Below, piece after piece: positions 1 to 11,657 of a stretch of 64,000 nt of DNA. Under the pieces are notes generated by a model. It was not told the DNA's origin. It saw nothing but the letters and a program-made list of their open reading frames with translations, and searched no databases. The position numbers and the translations under genes were made by a program. The stretch spans positions 35,484,836-35,548,835 of the forward strand of contig OY829538.1 in NCBI GenBank assembly GCA_963691705.1. Reading direction: 5' to 3'. This stretch comes from Viola odorata. Taxonomy: Eukaryota > Streptophyta > Magnoliopsida > Malpighiales > Violaceae. Within the stretch, counting starts at the first letter, position 1. Every line of letters begins with the position of its first letter.

Positions 1-213
1 TGTCACCACTTGTTTTCAGTACTAGTTGTCTTTGAGAGTCTTCTTGGAAGCCTTTTTTTCTTTGAACTCTTGAGTCTCACTAACACTTGAACAATTGCAG
101 GGATTTTTGAGTGAATTCTGTGAGATTAATAGAGAGATAAACACGTGAGGGAGTGCTAGGTTAGTGCAATTTTACGCTTCTACTTTCTTGTTGTGACTTT
201 CAGGAACTTCTAG
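1..213 (+). other. 5' leader of F1
   Basis: Untranslated leader homologous to 13325-13549 of element C. It shares the phrases around gagagtcttcttgg and the aaacacgtgagggagtgcta stretch that also occur before gag in B, B2 and C. No gene is seen. Confidence 0.7.
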
Positions 214-1165
214 ATGTCTCAAGAAGGAGATATTGCAGCTGCGCTTGCAGCTATCCACGATGAGTTGAGGACCATGAGAGAAGGGCAGTTGGCCTTTGAT
301 GTTGAGATTGCAAGAGTAGCGGCACTAAGGACCATAAACGCTAACCCTAGGGCAGCGGGTGAGCCAAGTGACGGTCATGTTTCAGATATGTCCGATGAGG
401 ATGACAATGCACATAGGCAACCACTCGTTCCCCCAGCTGCCAACGTCAATCCACAACGTGTCCTTGCATAAGTACCTCTGAGGAGGGCTGCTAGACGTGG
501 ACTTCAAGTACCACTGGTGAATTGGGAGGAAGAGCCCGATGGGGGTGAAGGGTTTATTCACTACCGAGATGGTCCAAGGGGAAGGGCCGAGAGATAGCCT
601 AGGGATGAGGCTAGAGTTGATGCGAATATTGGCAGCATCAAAATGAAAATCCCTCCATTTGATAGTGCAATTTTACGCTTCTACTTTCTTGTTGTGACTT
701 TCAGGAACTTCTAGATGTCTCAAGAAGGAGATATTGCAGCTGTGCTTGCAGCTATCCACGATGAGTTGAGGACCATGAGAGAAAGGCAGTTGGCCTTTGA
801 TGTTGAGATTGCAAGAGTAGCGGCACTAAGGACCATAAACGCTAACCTTAGGGCAGCGGGTGAGCCAAGTGACGGTCATGTTTCAGATATGTCCGATGAG
901 GATGACAATGCACATAGGCAACCACTCATTCCCCCTGGCTGCCAACGTCAATCCACAACGTGTCCTTGCACAAGTACCTCCGAGGAGGGCTGCTAGACGT
1001 GGACTTCAAGTACCACCAGTGAATTGGGAGGAAGAGCCCGATGGGGGTGAAGGGTTTATTCACTACCGAGATGGTCCAAGGGGAAGGGCCGAGAGATAGC
1101 CTAGGGATGAGGCTAGAGTTGATGCGAATATTGGCAGCATTAAAATGAAAATCCCTCCATTTGAT
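163..1165 (+). repeat. Tandem duplication, about 501 bp, of leader end plus gag N-terminus
   Basis: Unit 1 is 163-663 and unit 2 is 664-1165. The second ATG (715) lies 501 bases after the first (214). The join falls where ccatttgatagtgc meets the matching ccatttgatggtgc, so a few bases of microhomology could explain it. Unit 2 has one extra base in the run near 931, which shifts its reading frame. Unit 2, not unit 1, continues into the rest of gag. Confidence 0.9.
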
Positions 1166-2063
1166 GGTGCTGATGATCCGGATGCGTACCTGATATGGGA
1201 AAGGAAGGTAGAGTCCATCTTCCTTTGCCATAATTACTCCGAGGATAAGAAGGTTAAGCTAGTAGCTGTGGAGTTTAGTGGATATGCGGTTCATTGGTGG
1301 GAACAAACTAATCTTAAGCAAGCCAACGCGAGGGAGGTACCAATTGAGACCTAGAATTTCATGAAAGCAGTCATGAAGAGTCATTTTGTCCCTACACACT
1401 TCAGTCGTGAACTTCACCAAAGGTTGCAGACCTTGACACAAGGAAGTAAGAGTGTTGAATAGTACTTTAATGAGATGGAGATTGCTTTGGAGAGAGTACA
1501 AGTCAAGGAGACCGAAAGGGAGACGATGGTAAGATTCTTCGAAGGCCTCAACCGAGAGATAACTGATCCACTATATTACACTGAGTTCTTCTACTTAGAG
1601 GATATGTTACAAAAGGCGATCAATATAGAGAAGCAAAGGAAGAAGAGGTTTCTTTATCCTCGTATCAGGCCTACTAAGTCAAAGACGAAAGATGAGGAGC
1701 AAAAGCGAGTTGCGAAAGCTTATGCCGAGTCTGAAATCATAAGGGATATTGAGAGAAAAAAGGGAGAGTTGAGTGAAAAGAAAGAGAGAAATAATGAGGA
1801 AAACAACCTCCATGAAAAGAGTGAGCATGGGAAAAGAGATAAGAGTTTAAAACACTTGCATGAAAATAAAGAGCATGCAGAGAGTGGCATCATTAAAAAA
1901 GGAGAGATGTGTGTTTATGCCAAGAGAGAAAAAGTGAGGGATGCAATACATGTGCAAAAAATCTATTTTGGCGCAAGCCACCAAAAACTAAATTTTTGGC
2001 CATTGCGCTTAGATTTTCCTAACCCTAATCCGTTTGTTTTCTCTTATATTATTATTTCTCCTA
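214..2063 (+). pseudogene. gag and protease-RT linker of F1, broken
   Basis: Gag begins at ATG 214 (unit 1) and again at 715 (unit 2). Unit 1 ends at TAA 469-471, where unit 2 has CAA. Both units carry TAG before the capsid-like segment (595-597 and 1097-1099). The capsid-like core (1145-1670) has the IPPFDGADDPDAYLIWERK start typical of retrotransposon Gag and is cut by stops near 1352 and 1460. A deletion then removes zinc knuckle and protease. The open frame 1475-2242 continues through the charged linker with HEKSEH repeats and runs past 2063 into foreign sequence, so its last 60 residues are chimeric. Not functional. Confidence 0.8.
1809..1878 (+). other. Two stem-loops in the F1 protease-RT linker
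   Basis: CCATG (1809-1813) pairs with CATGG (1825-1829) around AAAAGAGTGAG. GCATG (1858-1862) pairs with CATGC (1874-1878) around a similar purine loop. Equivalent hairpins with changed but still complementary stems occur in B, B2 and C. Confidence 0.55.
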
Positions 2064-2242
2064 ATGTGCAGAACAAGAGAAGATTGAACAACGAAATCCG
2101 CAAGAAAGAAGCATCAAGTGTCATAATTGAAGACAAAAATTCGGTGATAAGGATCTTGACTACTCGCGCACACTTGGGAGACAGGAAGAGTCAAGCACTG
2201 CAAAGCCGGATTACCGCTTTAGAGGCTGAGATAGACATGTAA
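2064..2242 (+). pseudogene. Remnant of an ORF upstream of gag in A1
   Basis: An open stretch of about 60 codons, rich in charged and coiled-coil-like residues (ending LQSRITALEAEIDM), in frame with the F1 linker by chance of the junction. Ogre elements carry an extra ORF of unknown function before gag, and this could be its C-terminal end; that is inference from position only. In-frame stops follow at once (2240, 2282). Confidence 0.35.
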
Positions 2243-3030
2243 AAAGGGGAGATGGCCTCGATGGAATACCTTTGGCAGGAGTAGGAGGGTCCCGACCCCC
2301 AGGGTTGACACCTTCATAGGAAGACTCGAATGTCGGCAGCCCGTTTCTATTTTCATATAACTAGGATCCCTGATTTCATCTACTTAGCCATTTTTGATGA
2401 ATTTAGGTAGTTGGCAAGTTTACCATATTTTGTAAACACCTTTTAATAAAGTCGTACTCTTTCGGATATTTATTAAATCGCCTCAACTTTCCATATCAAT
2501 TATCCATCCAATACAACTCAAAAGACCATCGCAAAAAGAAAGGAGAAAATTCCTCCGGGACAAACACAATCGTTTCACCAAATTTCGAAAAAAAATTTCT
2601 ACCGAATACTCAAAACGTCTGAATATTGCTCACTCATGGCCATGTCCTCTTTGCTCATCACAAACTCCAAATTCATGGTATAGATCGTCATCCCCCTCCT
2701 CGGATAGGTCCACTAGGCATCAGGCCCTGCATCGTTTGAAAGCATAGTGTAAAAAGAGATCTTCCTAGCACGACGACATTGGTTGCCCTGGCTGATTTGG
2801 GTTTCGCTGATAGCATCTCGGATTGCTTCATGTCGTTGGAATGAATAGAGGCTTCCTTCGTATCTTGTCAATAACCGGGATATCTCGCCTCTCCGACTGC
2901 CCTGAAAATATCAAGTGAAAGTGTAGCCGGAAAAGCGAATGAGCAACGTGGAGGCCTCGGGATTGCACATCACCTGCATATCATCACCTGTACTTACTCC
3001 TTTTTCTGTATTTCTTTTTCAGGTTCACGA
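2243..3030 (+). other. A1 sequence between upstream ORF remnant and gag
   Basis: AT-rich, many stops in all frames, no recognisable gene. It ends in a pyrimidine tract and a CAG at about 3022 just before the apparent gag start, which looks like a splice acceptor, but no donor can be assigned. Confidence 0.4.
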
Positions 3031-4539
3031 TAGCTCCTCGAAAGCAAGCTACTTCGCACAGGCTCCCCGTAACTAGACTTCAAAAATGAAAAATGACTGA
3101 ACATGCTAAGGCTGATGAAGTACTAACAGCCAGAATCGCAGAGTTAGAGGAACAAGTTAAGGTTACTACAGAAAGGGCCGCCAGGGCCAAAAAGGAGAGA
3201 GATGAAGCTACCACCGAATTCCCACCAGGTTTTTATCCCACTCAAACAGCAGGACCTCACTCTTCGCTCGCTGTCGTAGGACCTTCAGTACCTCAGCCAC
3301 TTTCTGGCCAGTGGAGATGGATTAGTCCCTTCACTGTACCCACCGCAGCAAATCCTATGGTTAATACAGGTGAAGAAATTGCTACGTCACTTCAACACCT
3401 TTCAACCAACCCTACTGTAGAATCTGGCAAGAGTCAGGCCCACTTAGAGGCCTCGTATCTCCCTCCCCTTCCTCCAAGCACAGTTCCCGGACCTGTGGGA
3501 ATTCAGCCTCCTGCTTTCAACCCGGTGCAACCTCAGTTCTCGCCGGAATCTCCACTACCCTTCGGTTCTAACCCCATTATGGCCGAGAAACTAAAAAGTG
3601 ACAGACTGAATCTGCTCGAAGAAAGACTCAGAGCGATCGAAGGGGCTGATCCGTTTGACTCTACCGGTCCCGCCGATATGTGCATGATCCCCCGGATCGT
3701 TATACCATCGAAGTACAAGATCCCCGACTTTGAAAAGTATACTGGGGTCGAGTGCCCAAAGACCCACCTTAGAGCATACTGCAATAAGATGACAGAGATG
3801 ATCCACAACGAGCCATTGTTGATTCATCTGTTTCGAGAAAGCTTAACCAAGCACGTCCTAACTTGTTATATGGGTCTAGACAGAGCCAGGATCAGGGCGT
3901 GGAGAGACCTATCCGATGCCTTCTTCAAACAATATAAATTCAACATGGAGGTAGCTCCCGACCGCGCCGACCTGCAAGATTTGGAAAAGAAAATCGGCGA
4001 GTCCGTGAAAACCTATGCTAAGAGATGGAGAGAGTTGGCTTCCAGAATCTCTCCTCCTTTAATTGACAAGGAACTCTTGTCGATTTTCTTTCACACCTTC
4101 AAAGCTCCCTACTGCACCTACCTGATCTCGAATCCTTTAAACAGTTTCTCCGACATGGTCCTAATTGCTGAAAGAGTCGAGCAAGGGATTAAGTCCTGAC
4201 GAATCATAACTTCGGCACCATAGTCTGCACCAAAGAAAGCGCCCGTCGTAAAGAGAGATGTTGTATTTGTCGCTCCCCAAGCTAATCACGGGCAATCATT
4301 TCCACCACCTCCGTCTTATCTATCGCCACCGCCTTATCATCCGCCATCACTATATCAACCCACCTTCTTTCCTTTTACCTCACCACCTGTTGCTAATATC
4401 GCGCCTCGAAATCCTACACCGTCTCTACATTTCCCACCACCTCCAGCACAAATAGTACAACCCATGCAACCTAATCCATATAACCCATCAAAGGACCCAA
4501 ATAACCAAAACACGTCAAATAATTGGTGGAACCGAGGGC

Positions 4540-5930
4540 CATTGCCTCCTCTTCCTCTTCCCGCGAGAGAGATCTACAAACATCTCTTGGCAGTTGGATA
4601 AATCGTACTAGTTCCAGCTCAGCCCCAATTGCCTCCTTACCCGAAATGGTATGATCTCAATGTAAGATGCGAATACCACGCTTGAGCCCCGGATCACACT
4701 CTGGAGAACTGCTTCGCCTTCAAAGCGAAAGTCCATCATTTGATCAAAAGTGGATGGGTCTCTTTCGAAGGGTTAGCTAAAGGACCCAACACATCCACCA
4801 ACCCTCTCCCTAATCATTCTCAAGGAAATGGAGGGGTGAACGTCATCTCAGCAGGAGAAAGGGACAACCCTCTTTCTTTGGTATCGAGTTGGCTGTGAGA
4901 ACAACTTTTCCTAGTCTTAGCTCGAGGAGGATATATACCATACTCGGAAAGCCATCCAAGTCACTGTATATACTGCAAGGGAAACAACAGCTTTAAGATC
5001 CAAGGCTACGAGTTGTTTTCAAGAAAGGTGAGACAACTCTCGGGTTTCAGAGTAATACAAACCCAGAAAGTGACCCACGGGGAAGGATCCATTAACGCCA
5101 TCAGAGAAGGATTTCCTATCCCGCACCCGTATAACTCTAAGGGAACCCCACTCTAAATCATCTAAAAGAAAAAGTCGACTTCGTCATACAAGCAATTTTC
5201 CACGCGCCGCGATGAGGGCGACCGTGAGATTGACACCCTGGGTCAGCCTTCCGGGAAATTTGACTATCTTGTCAGGTACTCTACACCACCCTCTCACTCC
5301 AGTGCAGCGCCATTACCATCCTCTTGGGAAACCCCAGATTCTGAATCATACCCTTTACCGATGTGGTCACCTCCCCCGTTTCATTTGAAGGAAATCTACG
5401 CAAACCTCCTGGCAGACGGGCAGATTACGCCATCCCCGCTCTCACCTCAACCAACTCCTTACCCTAGTTGGTATGATCCAAAGGTTAGCTGCAAATATCA
5501 CGCCGAAACCCGAGGACACTCCCTAGAAGACTGTTACGCCTTTAGGGAAAAGGTCGACCAGTTGACCAAACACGGATGAATCTCTTCCAAAGGCTTAGCA
5601 AAGGTTCCGGACATAGCGACCAGTCCTCTGCCACACCATAATCCTGGGATGAACGACACTTTGTCCGAAGAAATCAACGATTCTCTCCCTTCAGCGAGAG
5701 AAGCACCTAAAAAAGAACTTTTCTTTGCATTGGCTAAAAGTGGATACCTGCCATACCTAGAGAATAATCAGGCCCTGTGCCTATTCTGCCAAGGGGAAAG
5801 CAAGCACAAAATCTAAGCTTGCAGACTTTTTTGGCAGAAAGTCGAGCAACTTACAGCATTTGGGATCATTCAGACCGAAGAAAAAACCCAAGGAGCAATC
5901 AACGCCATCGAGGACAATTCTCCAGCACCC
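4540..5930 (+). repeat. Diverged duplication of the Gag C-terminal Cys/His module
   Basis: Two modules about 820 bases apart. Each has an EIYxxLLA segment, a YPxWYDxxVxC line, a CX2HX5HX4C finger (near 4669-4713 and 5491-5535), a GLAK segment, then a CX2C (near 4970 and 5780) and an INAI segment. Module 1 has a stop inside the finger. The two differ at many positions, so the duplication is old or the family carries two fingers by design. Confidence 0.6.
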
Positions 5931-5990
5931 TATTCCTTCGAATATGTGGCCCAAATCGGAAATACAGCCACAACCCCATGCAAAGTGGTG

Positions 5991-5995
5991 TTCAC
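5991..5995. repeat. Left target site duplication of B (TTCAC)
   Basis: TTCAC directly before the B 5' LTR. The same five bases follow the 3' LTR at 36491-36495. Confidence 0.93.
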
Positions 5996-7154
5996 TGATA
6001 TGATCCCAGCCAGAGCCAACCCTAGTGACGTGCCCACAGGCGCAACCAACCACGCCAAGGCCTGAGCCTTAGAGGATGCAGCCGCGAGCCTCCCATTGCC
6101 GCCCACGGTCCCGATCACTCGTGCCAGGGCCCGAGCCCTACAAGTGAGCCTTAGTAGCCTCATCCATATGGAATTGAAGGTAGAGACAGCCTCGGAGGAA
6201 GCCAACCTACGCGCGCCCCAGCCGCGCCTTTTAACCCTAATCCGCACCGCGTCCGCGCCTACGGATGCGCTACACATGGCCACCTCGGACCTTTAGGTCC
6301 ATCAGTGCCCTTCTCCCATTTTTGACCAGTCCATGATTATTTATAATACAAGAGAGGAGTCCAGACCAAAAATCAGGAGAAACGCCCGAAGGATTTGGGA
6401 CAGGCCCAAATCACAAGCCCGCATTAGACAGTGAAAGCCACTGCCGAGCCTTTTGAAGATTGGAGCATATTTACTCACACAATATTCATCCCAGAACTTC
6501 ATATATGTGTTAGGAAGTTTCCCTCCAAATTTCAGTGGGAACGCTCTAGGGAATAAGGAAAACTTGTTGTTTCCTTAAAACGTGATTCGGCGGACCCGCA
6601 AGCAAAACCACTTGGGCCTTTTGACCTAAACGGCGGCGCCTGCACCTCTATCCTTATTATTAGAATTTATTTATATTATTTTAGGATTTCAAAACTTATT
6701 TGGAAGGGTGGCTTGTTGCCATTTTCGTTTAAGTCATTATTTAGAAACTAAACTAGTTTCCATTTTTGGAATTAGGGTTTAGCGCTTCTTTAAAAAGGAG
6801 CCGCCCATGTTATTTTTGGGGTAGACTATTTTTATTATTGAAAGCAAATTGCTTTGGATCTTTATCCACTTGTTCTTGATGAACCTTGCAACTAGTTGAG
6901 TTTCGTGCATTCGATTATCTTGTCAAGTAAAACTTGAAAGCACCATTCATTGAGTCATCCGTTCTTTGGATTGCCAAGCATTGCGATTTGGAGATTCAAA
7001 GGTTTGACACAAGATCCTCAAGGGATTCTGCGTGGAGTGCCAAGCATTGCGACTTGGAGATTCACGTGTCTTCTTCGAGTTATTTTCCGCATTGAAAACC
7101 ACGTCGTCGGACAACGATCTAAGGAGAGCGTTCTAGCCTACAAGGAACGCATCA
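5996..7154 (+). repeat. 5' LTR of B
   Basis: Starts TGATATGATCCC and ends GAACGCATCA; TGAT and ATCA are the inverted ends. 1159 bp, the same length as the 3' LTR. By eye about 20 differences from the 3' LTR in the first 265 bases. The first 300 bases encode the pol C-terminal tail in the 3' copy. A TTTAAAAAGG near 6790 is a possible TATA-like signal. Short ORFs around 6096-6296 and 6950-7162 are not genes. Confidence 0.93.
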
Positions 7155-7156
7155 GT

Positions 7157-7168
7157 TGGTAGCGGAGC
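7157..7168 (+). other. Primer binding site of B
   Basis: TGGTAGCGGAGC two bases after the LTR end. It resembles the usual plant initiator-Met primer site TGGTATCAGAGC but differs at two positions. The same variant is present in C and B2. Confidence 0.7.
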
Positions 7169-7981
7169 TCAGCTGTCCTGACTTGGTAAATCTATCCCTT
7201 TAAATTATCATTTTTCCTTGTTAGAATTAGTATTCCTTCATTCTCTTATAGACCAATTCTCTTGCTTGCTGTGTGTTAGTTGTCTTGTGTCAATTTGCGT
7301 ATGGTGTGTGCGATTAGTGTGCAAATCATCTCAACGATTTGTAGGTTTTTACTTGTGTCAAAAAAAAAAAATCAGTCCCAAAGTGTCTTAGTTAATTTGT
7401 GTTTTGTGTGGTGTTGAAAATTAAAAAAAACAAAAGGTGTGAAGAAATTTCATCAAAAACAAAACCAGAAAAGAAATCAGTACCATTAAAAAAAAAGGAA
7501 CTTCAAAATCAAATACTAGAGTGAATTTGGGACTCATATCAAAAAGAATCATTGGATTTGGAATTCGGAATCAAAAGTTGTGGCAAAAACAAGTTTCAAA
7601 ACCCTAATCGCATGCCATTAGCGTTTTGAGTTTATAAACTGACTCAATCCGTTTGTTTTGAGCTTTTTCTTGACTCCATTACTACTGCGACTTTCTACTC
7701 TATAGTATACTTGATTAATTGATTGATCTTTGCAATTGATTTGAGTATATTACCTCACAATTTGTTTCTACGCTAGTTTTCTTTGTGTGTCTCTTTGGCA
7801 GCTTTTCTTGAAAATTCTTCGAGTCAGGTTCATCTTGATCTAATTGGAGACGGATCTGGACAGTTTGCTTTGAGAGATTTTTGTGAGATTAATAGAGAGC
7901 TAAACACGAGAGTAAACACGTGAGGGAGTGATAGTTTTAGGCAATTTTACGCTTGGAAAATTTTCTGTTTTGAATTTCAGG
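7169..7981 (+). other. 5' leader of B
   Basis: About 810 bases of AT-rich untranslated leader with A-runs near 7361 and 7421. It shares the aatcaaaaagaatc phrase with the C leader and the aaacacgtgagggagtg stretch just before gag. No gene seen. Confidence 0.65.
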
Positions 7982-9790
7982 ATGTCAGGAAATCAGGAAA
8001 AGGAGGCTACGGTTGTGAACGATATAGCCAAGGTACTGCAAGACATAGAAGCTCAACTCCAGGATATGAAATCCTGGAGGTAGTAGGTTGAGGCTAGGGA
8101 ACGTGAGGATGTTGTTCCACAAGCACCCGGAGCACACTTTGTGCAACACCTAAACCCTAGAGTGAATCGAGAGGCCTATGCACCTGCACCGAGCGACGAC
8201 CAGTGCAGTGAGCCTGAGGTAGGTGTTTCTGAAAATGAGTATGAGGAGGAGTTTCACATGGCAGGACCGAGGGGTTTCCAAATACGCCGAGGAGGTGCGC
8301 ATGGACGTGGCAGACGCGCCTTTGATGGACGAGACCGTCACCTTGAATAGCCGCGTCGCGAGGAGCGCGAGCGAGTTGACAATCATGTTGGGAATGTCAA
8401 GCTTAAGGTTCCAGCCTTCGAAGGGAAGGATGACCCTGAAGCCTACTTGGTTTGGGAACGAAAGATGGAGGCCATTTTTCGGTGTCACAACTACACGGAT
8501 GAGAAAAAGATAAGGTTAGCGTCCGTAGAGTTCTTTGGTTATGCTGCTGAGTGGTGGGAGCAAGTCAGTGAGGATTTGAGAGGTCCCGTGACTACTTGGG
8601 AAAACATGAAGTTTGCAATGAAGAGGAGGTCCCGTACTACTAGAGGGACCAACTTCAGCGCTTGCAAAAACTCACCCAAGGGTCCAAAACAGTGAATGAC
8701 TATCACAATGAGTTGGAAGTTCTTATGGCTAGGGTTAATGTGCTAGAAGATGAGGAAGCTAAGATGGCTAGGTTTCTTGGAGGATTGAACCGAGAGATAG
8801 CAGATTCATTGGAGTTGCTTCCATATAGGACGTTGGAGGAGATGCTCCACATGGCTGCAAAGATTGAGAGGCAACACAAGGCTAAGGCAGCCTATTCTAA
8901 GCCGTCTACTTTTGTGTCTCGGACTTCCACTTGGAACAAGTCTACATGGTCCAAGGGGAAGAAGGACAATAATGACATACCCAAGGTATCTAAGCCTTCA
9001 TATGGTACCAAAGGTAATTCGGCAAACCCTACTCCTTCTAAAGTTCTAATCCCTAATACTAACCGCGTGCCTACTCGAGACATAGTGTGTTTTAAGTGTA
9101 GTGGCCAAGGCCATAAGCAGGCCGAATGTCCCAACAAGAGAGTTCTGATCATTAGGGACAATGGAGAGATGGATTCGGAGGATGATTGTGAGATAGTGGA
9201 GGATTCGGAAGAGGACAGTGAGGAAGAAGAGGAGGATCATGAAGCTAGGGTTTGTGATCCGGTTACCCTAGTAGTTCAAAGGAATTTGAGTCTGCAGCCA
9301 AGGGCCGAAACTTGTGAGGAGGAACAAAGGGAGAACTTATTCCATGCTAGGTGCCACATTGGTACTAAGGTATGCTCTCTTATTATTGATAATGGCTCAT
9401 GTACTAATTGTGCTAGTACGCTTCTTGTGCACAAATTAGGGTTACCTATGGTGAGACATCTAAAGCTGTACACTTTGCAATGGATGAGTGATGGGGTCGG
9501 CCTTAAGGTGTCTAGGCAAGTATTGGTGAGTTTTTCTATTGGGAAATACAGAGATGAGATATGGTGTGACGTTGTCCCTATGCAATCGTCGCATGTACTA
9601 CTCGGCCGACCTTGGCAATTTGACTGCAACGCCATTCACGAAGGGAGGAGCAATTGATACAAGCTTGAGAAGGAAGGAGTGAAGTTCACACTTGCGCCCC
9701 TTACACCTAAGGAAGTGCTTGAGGACCAGATATGGTTAGAGAAGTCCTATACTGAAGTTGAGGCCTCACGACTTGTAGACAAAAGAATTG
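7982..9790 (+). pseudogene. gag-protease of B, broken
   Basis: Gag starts at ATG 7982 (MSGNQEKEA). Two adjacent TAG codons (8081-8086) stand where B2 has CAG CAG, and a further TAG is at 8348-8350. The capsid-like core (8360-8860) is hit by a small deletion near 8628, which shifts frame relative to B2. The frame 8662-9657 is open and includes a CCHC zinc knuckle (CFKCSGQGHKQAEC, 9088-9129), an acidic stretch, and an aspartic protease domain with IIDNGSCTN (Asp at 9388-9390) and LLGRPWQFD. TGA at 9655-9657 ends it where relatives read through. Protease would cut the polyprotein. Not functional. Confidence 0.85.
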
Positions 9791-9802
9791 ATGAAAATAG
9801 CC

Positions 9803-9881
9803 CCCGTAAAAAAAAGTGAGCACGGGTTTGAAAGAAAGGAAAAGAATGAAAACAACCCCCGTGAAAAAAGTGAGCATGGGT
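9803..9881 (+). other. Stem-loops in the B protease-RT linker
   Basis: CCCGT (9803-9807) with ACGGG (9822-9826), and CCCGTG (9859-9864) with CATGGG (9876-9881, one G-U pair in RNA), each around an A-rich GTGAG loop. They match in position and loop the hairpins of B2, C and F1. Confidence 0.55.
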
Positions 9882-9989
9882 TAAAAACAGAAAAGAAAGA
9901 AATTGAAAAAGAAAAGAAAAGGCAAGAAAAAGAAAAGAAAGTGAACTTGTATACGAAAGTAAAAGATTTGCGCTGAGCGCTTATTTTAC

Positions 9990-11657
9990 AAAAACAGTTT
10001 TGTGGCGAGAATCACCCTTTGATTTTACTTCACTTTAAATATTTTTGTTTGAGCACTACTAACCATGATCGTTTAGCTTCTGTGCCTTCTTCTATCTTGG
10101 CTGTTTTGCAGGATTTCAAAGATGTAACACTCGAAGAGATGCTGCCCGGTTTGCCTCCAATCCGCGGCATAAAGCACCAAATTGATTTTGTGCCGGGTTC
10201 GACTATCCCAAACAGACCAGCCTATAGGAGCAACCCCGAGGAGACTAAGGAACTTCAGAGGTAGGTTGATGAGCTCCTTAGCAAGGGATATGTCCGAGAG
10301 AGCTTGTCTCCATGCGCCGTTCCAGTGCTTCTAGTGCCAAAGAAAGATGGAACTTGGCGAATGTGTGTTGACTGCCGAGCTGTCAACAAAATTACGGTAA
10401 AGTATCATCACCCCATAGCTCACTTGGATGATATGTTAGATGAGCTTAGTGGTAGTGTAATCTTTTCTAAAATTGATCTCATGAGCGGCTATCATCAAAT
10501 TAGAATGAAAGAGGGTGATGAATGGAAAACGGCATTTAAAACAAAGTATGGATTGTATGAATGGTTAGTGATGCCGTTTGGATTGACTAATGCCCCAAGT
10601 ACTTTCATGAGACTTATGAACCATGTTCTTAGGCGATTCATAGGAAAATTTGTTGTTGTATACTTTGATGACATCTTAGTTTACAGCAAGTCTTTGCATG
10701 ATCATGTTTTACACCTTAAGGAGATTTTTCTAACCTTGCATGAAGAGAAGCTTTATGCTAAACTCTCCAACTGCTCTTTTGCTTTAGAACAGGTTGAGTT
10801 TCTAGGATTTCTTGTGGGCAAGGACGGTGTGAAGGTGGATGAAGCGAAGGTGCAAGCGATCAAGGAGTGGCCTACGCCAAAAACAGCAAGCGACATCCGC
10901 TCCTTTCACGGCTTAGCTTCCTTTTATCGTCATTTCATTCATGATTTTAGTACTCTTGCTGCCCCACTTAATGACCTAACTAAGAAATATGTTGATTTCA
11001 GGTGGGAGGAACCTCAAGAGGCCGCATTCCAAGCGCTGAAGGACAAGCTATCCAACGCACCCGTGTTAGCCCTACCTGACTTTGACAAGCCGTTTGAGTT
11101 GGAGTGCGACGCGAGTGGAATCGGTATAGGTGCTGTTTTGATGCAAGAGCAGAAGCCAATAGCCTTATTTAGTGAGAAGCTCAAGGATGCCCAGCTGCAT
11201 TATCCGACATATGACAAAGAGCTTTATGCGTTAGTTAGGGCTTTCGAGGTTTGGCAACACTACTTGATGCCGAGGGAATTTGTGGTGCACACCGACCACT
11301 TGAGCCTCAAATACCTAAAGGGACAAGGGAAGTTGAATAGGAGACATGCCGTGTGGCTGGAGTTCTTGGAAACTTTCCCTTATCACATCAAGTACAAGGA
11401 GGGAAAAGATAATGTTGTAGCCGACGCATTGTCTAGAAGGTATGCCTTGATCTCTTTGTTAATTGTCAAATTTTTAGGGTTTTCTCAGATAATTCCACTC
11501 TACCCTACTGATTTGGATTTTGGTGAGATCTATAAGACTTGTGATTCCATGGCTGATGTGAAATTTTATACGCATGATAACTATCTGTTTCGGCGCAAGC
11601 GCCTTTGCATTCCTAAGTGTTCTTTGCATGAATTACTTGTGCATGAAACACATAGTG
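9990..11657 (+). pseudogene. RT-RNase H and start of integrase of B
   Basis: Reverse transcriptase copies element RNA into DNA, and RNase H removes the RNA. Conserved segments: [42 protein letters not shown], catalytic YFDDILVYS (about 10660-10690), then RNase H with CDASG, KELYAL, HTDH and ADALSRR. One TAG (10262-10264, CAG in relatives) breaks the frame near its start; 10304-11657 is otherwise open, which is good preservation. The frame continues into the integrase zinc domain (LLVHETHS) and is cut there by the insertion of C at 11657; it resumes at 34301. Confidence 0.9.
11653..11657. repeat. Left target site duplication of C (TAGTG)
   Basis: TAGTG directly before the C 5' LTR, repeated at 34296-34300. 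Removing C and one copy restores the B reading frame across HETHS and GGLMGHFG. Confidence 0.93.

Larger units (their letters stand above)
1..2063 (+). mobile_element. F1: fragment of a CRM-like Ty3/gypsy element
   Basis: Leader, gag and the protease-RT linker of an element closely related to element C further along. The first 210 bases match the end of the C leader (around 13325-13550), and the protein has the same order of segments. The 5' LTR lies outside the window. The element stops abruptly at about 2063, exactly where element C has a CAG just before its RT-leading segment, and Ogre-like sequence follows. The zinc knuckle and protease are deleted (join near 1675). Confidence 0.8.
2064..5995 (+). 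mobile_element. A1 left part: Ogre-like Tat element, gag half
   Basis: Gag half of an element whose protease and pol continue at 36496 after the 30.5-kb nest. The continuity is direct: the codons for KVVFT before 5995 resume as FAVNT at 36491-36505 once one copy of TTCAC is removed. The 5' LTR, primer binding site and start of the internal region are missing, replaced by F1. Assignment to Ogre-like Tat elements rests on the protease type, the intron and the LTR of the sister copy A2. Confidence 0.75.
3031..5995 (+). pseudogene. gag of A1 (Ogre-like), broken
   Basis: Structural Gag that would form the particle packing element RNA. The frame opens at 3031 with ATA where ATG would be expected, meets TGA just before ATG 3093, then runs open to 4197. 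It shows an N-terminal coiled coil (residues 5-35 from 3093), a Pro-rich region, and a Retrotrans_gag-type core (about 3700-4180, with TYAKRWRELASRISP and the following LIDKEL segment). The C-terminal half (4200-5995) is Pro-rich, has several stops, and contains two copies of a Cys/His module. The reading frame runs up to the B insertion and continues after it at 36496. Not functional as it stands. Confidence 0.75.

Noticed and set aside
926..1231. Minus-strand ORF of 101 codons across the F1 duplication
   Set aside because: Shadow of gag on the other strand; no domain, and it covers the capsid start in antisense.
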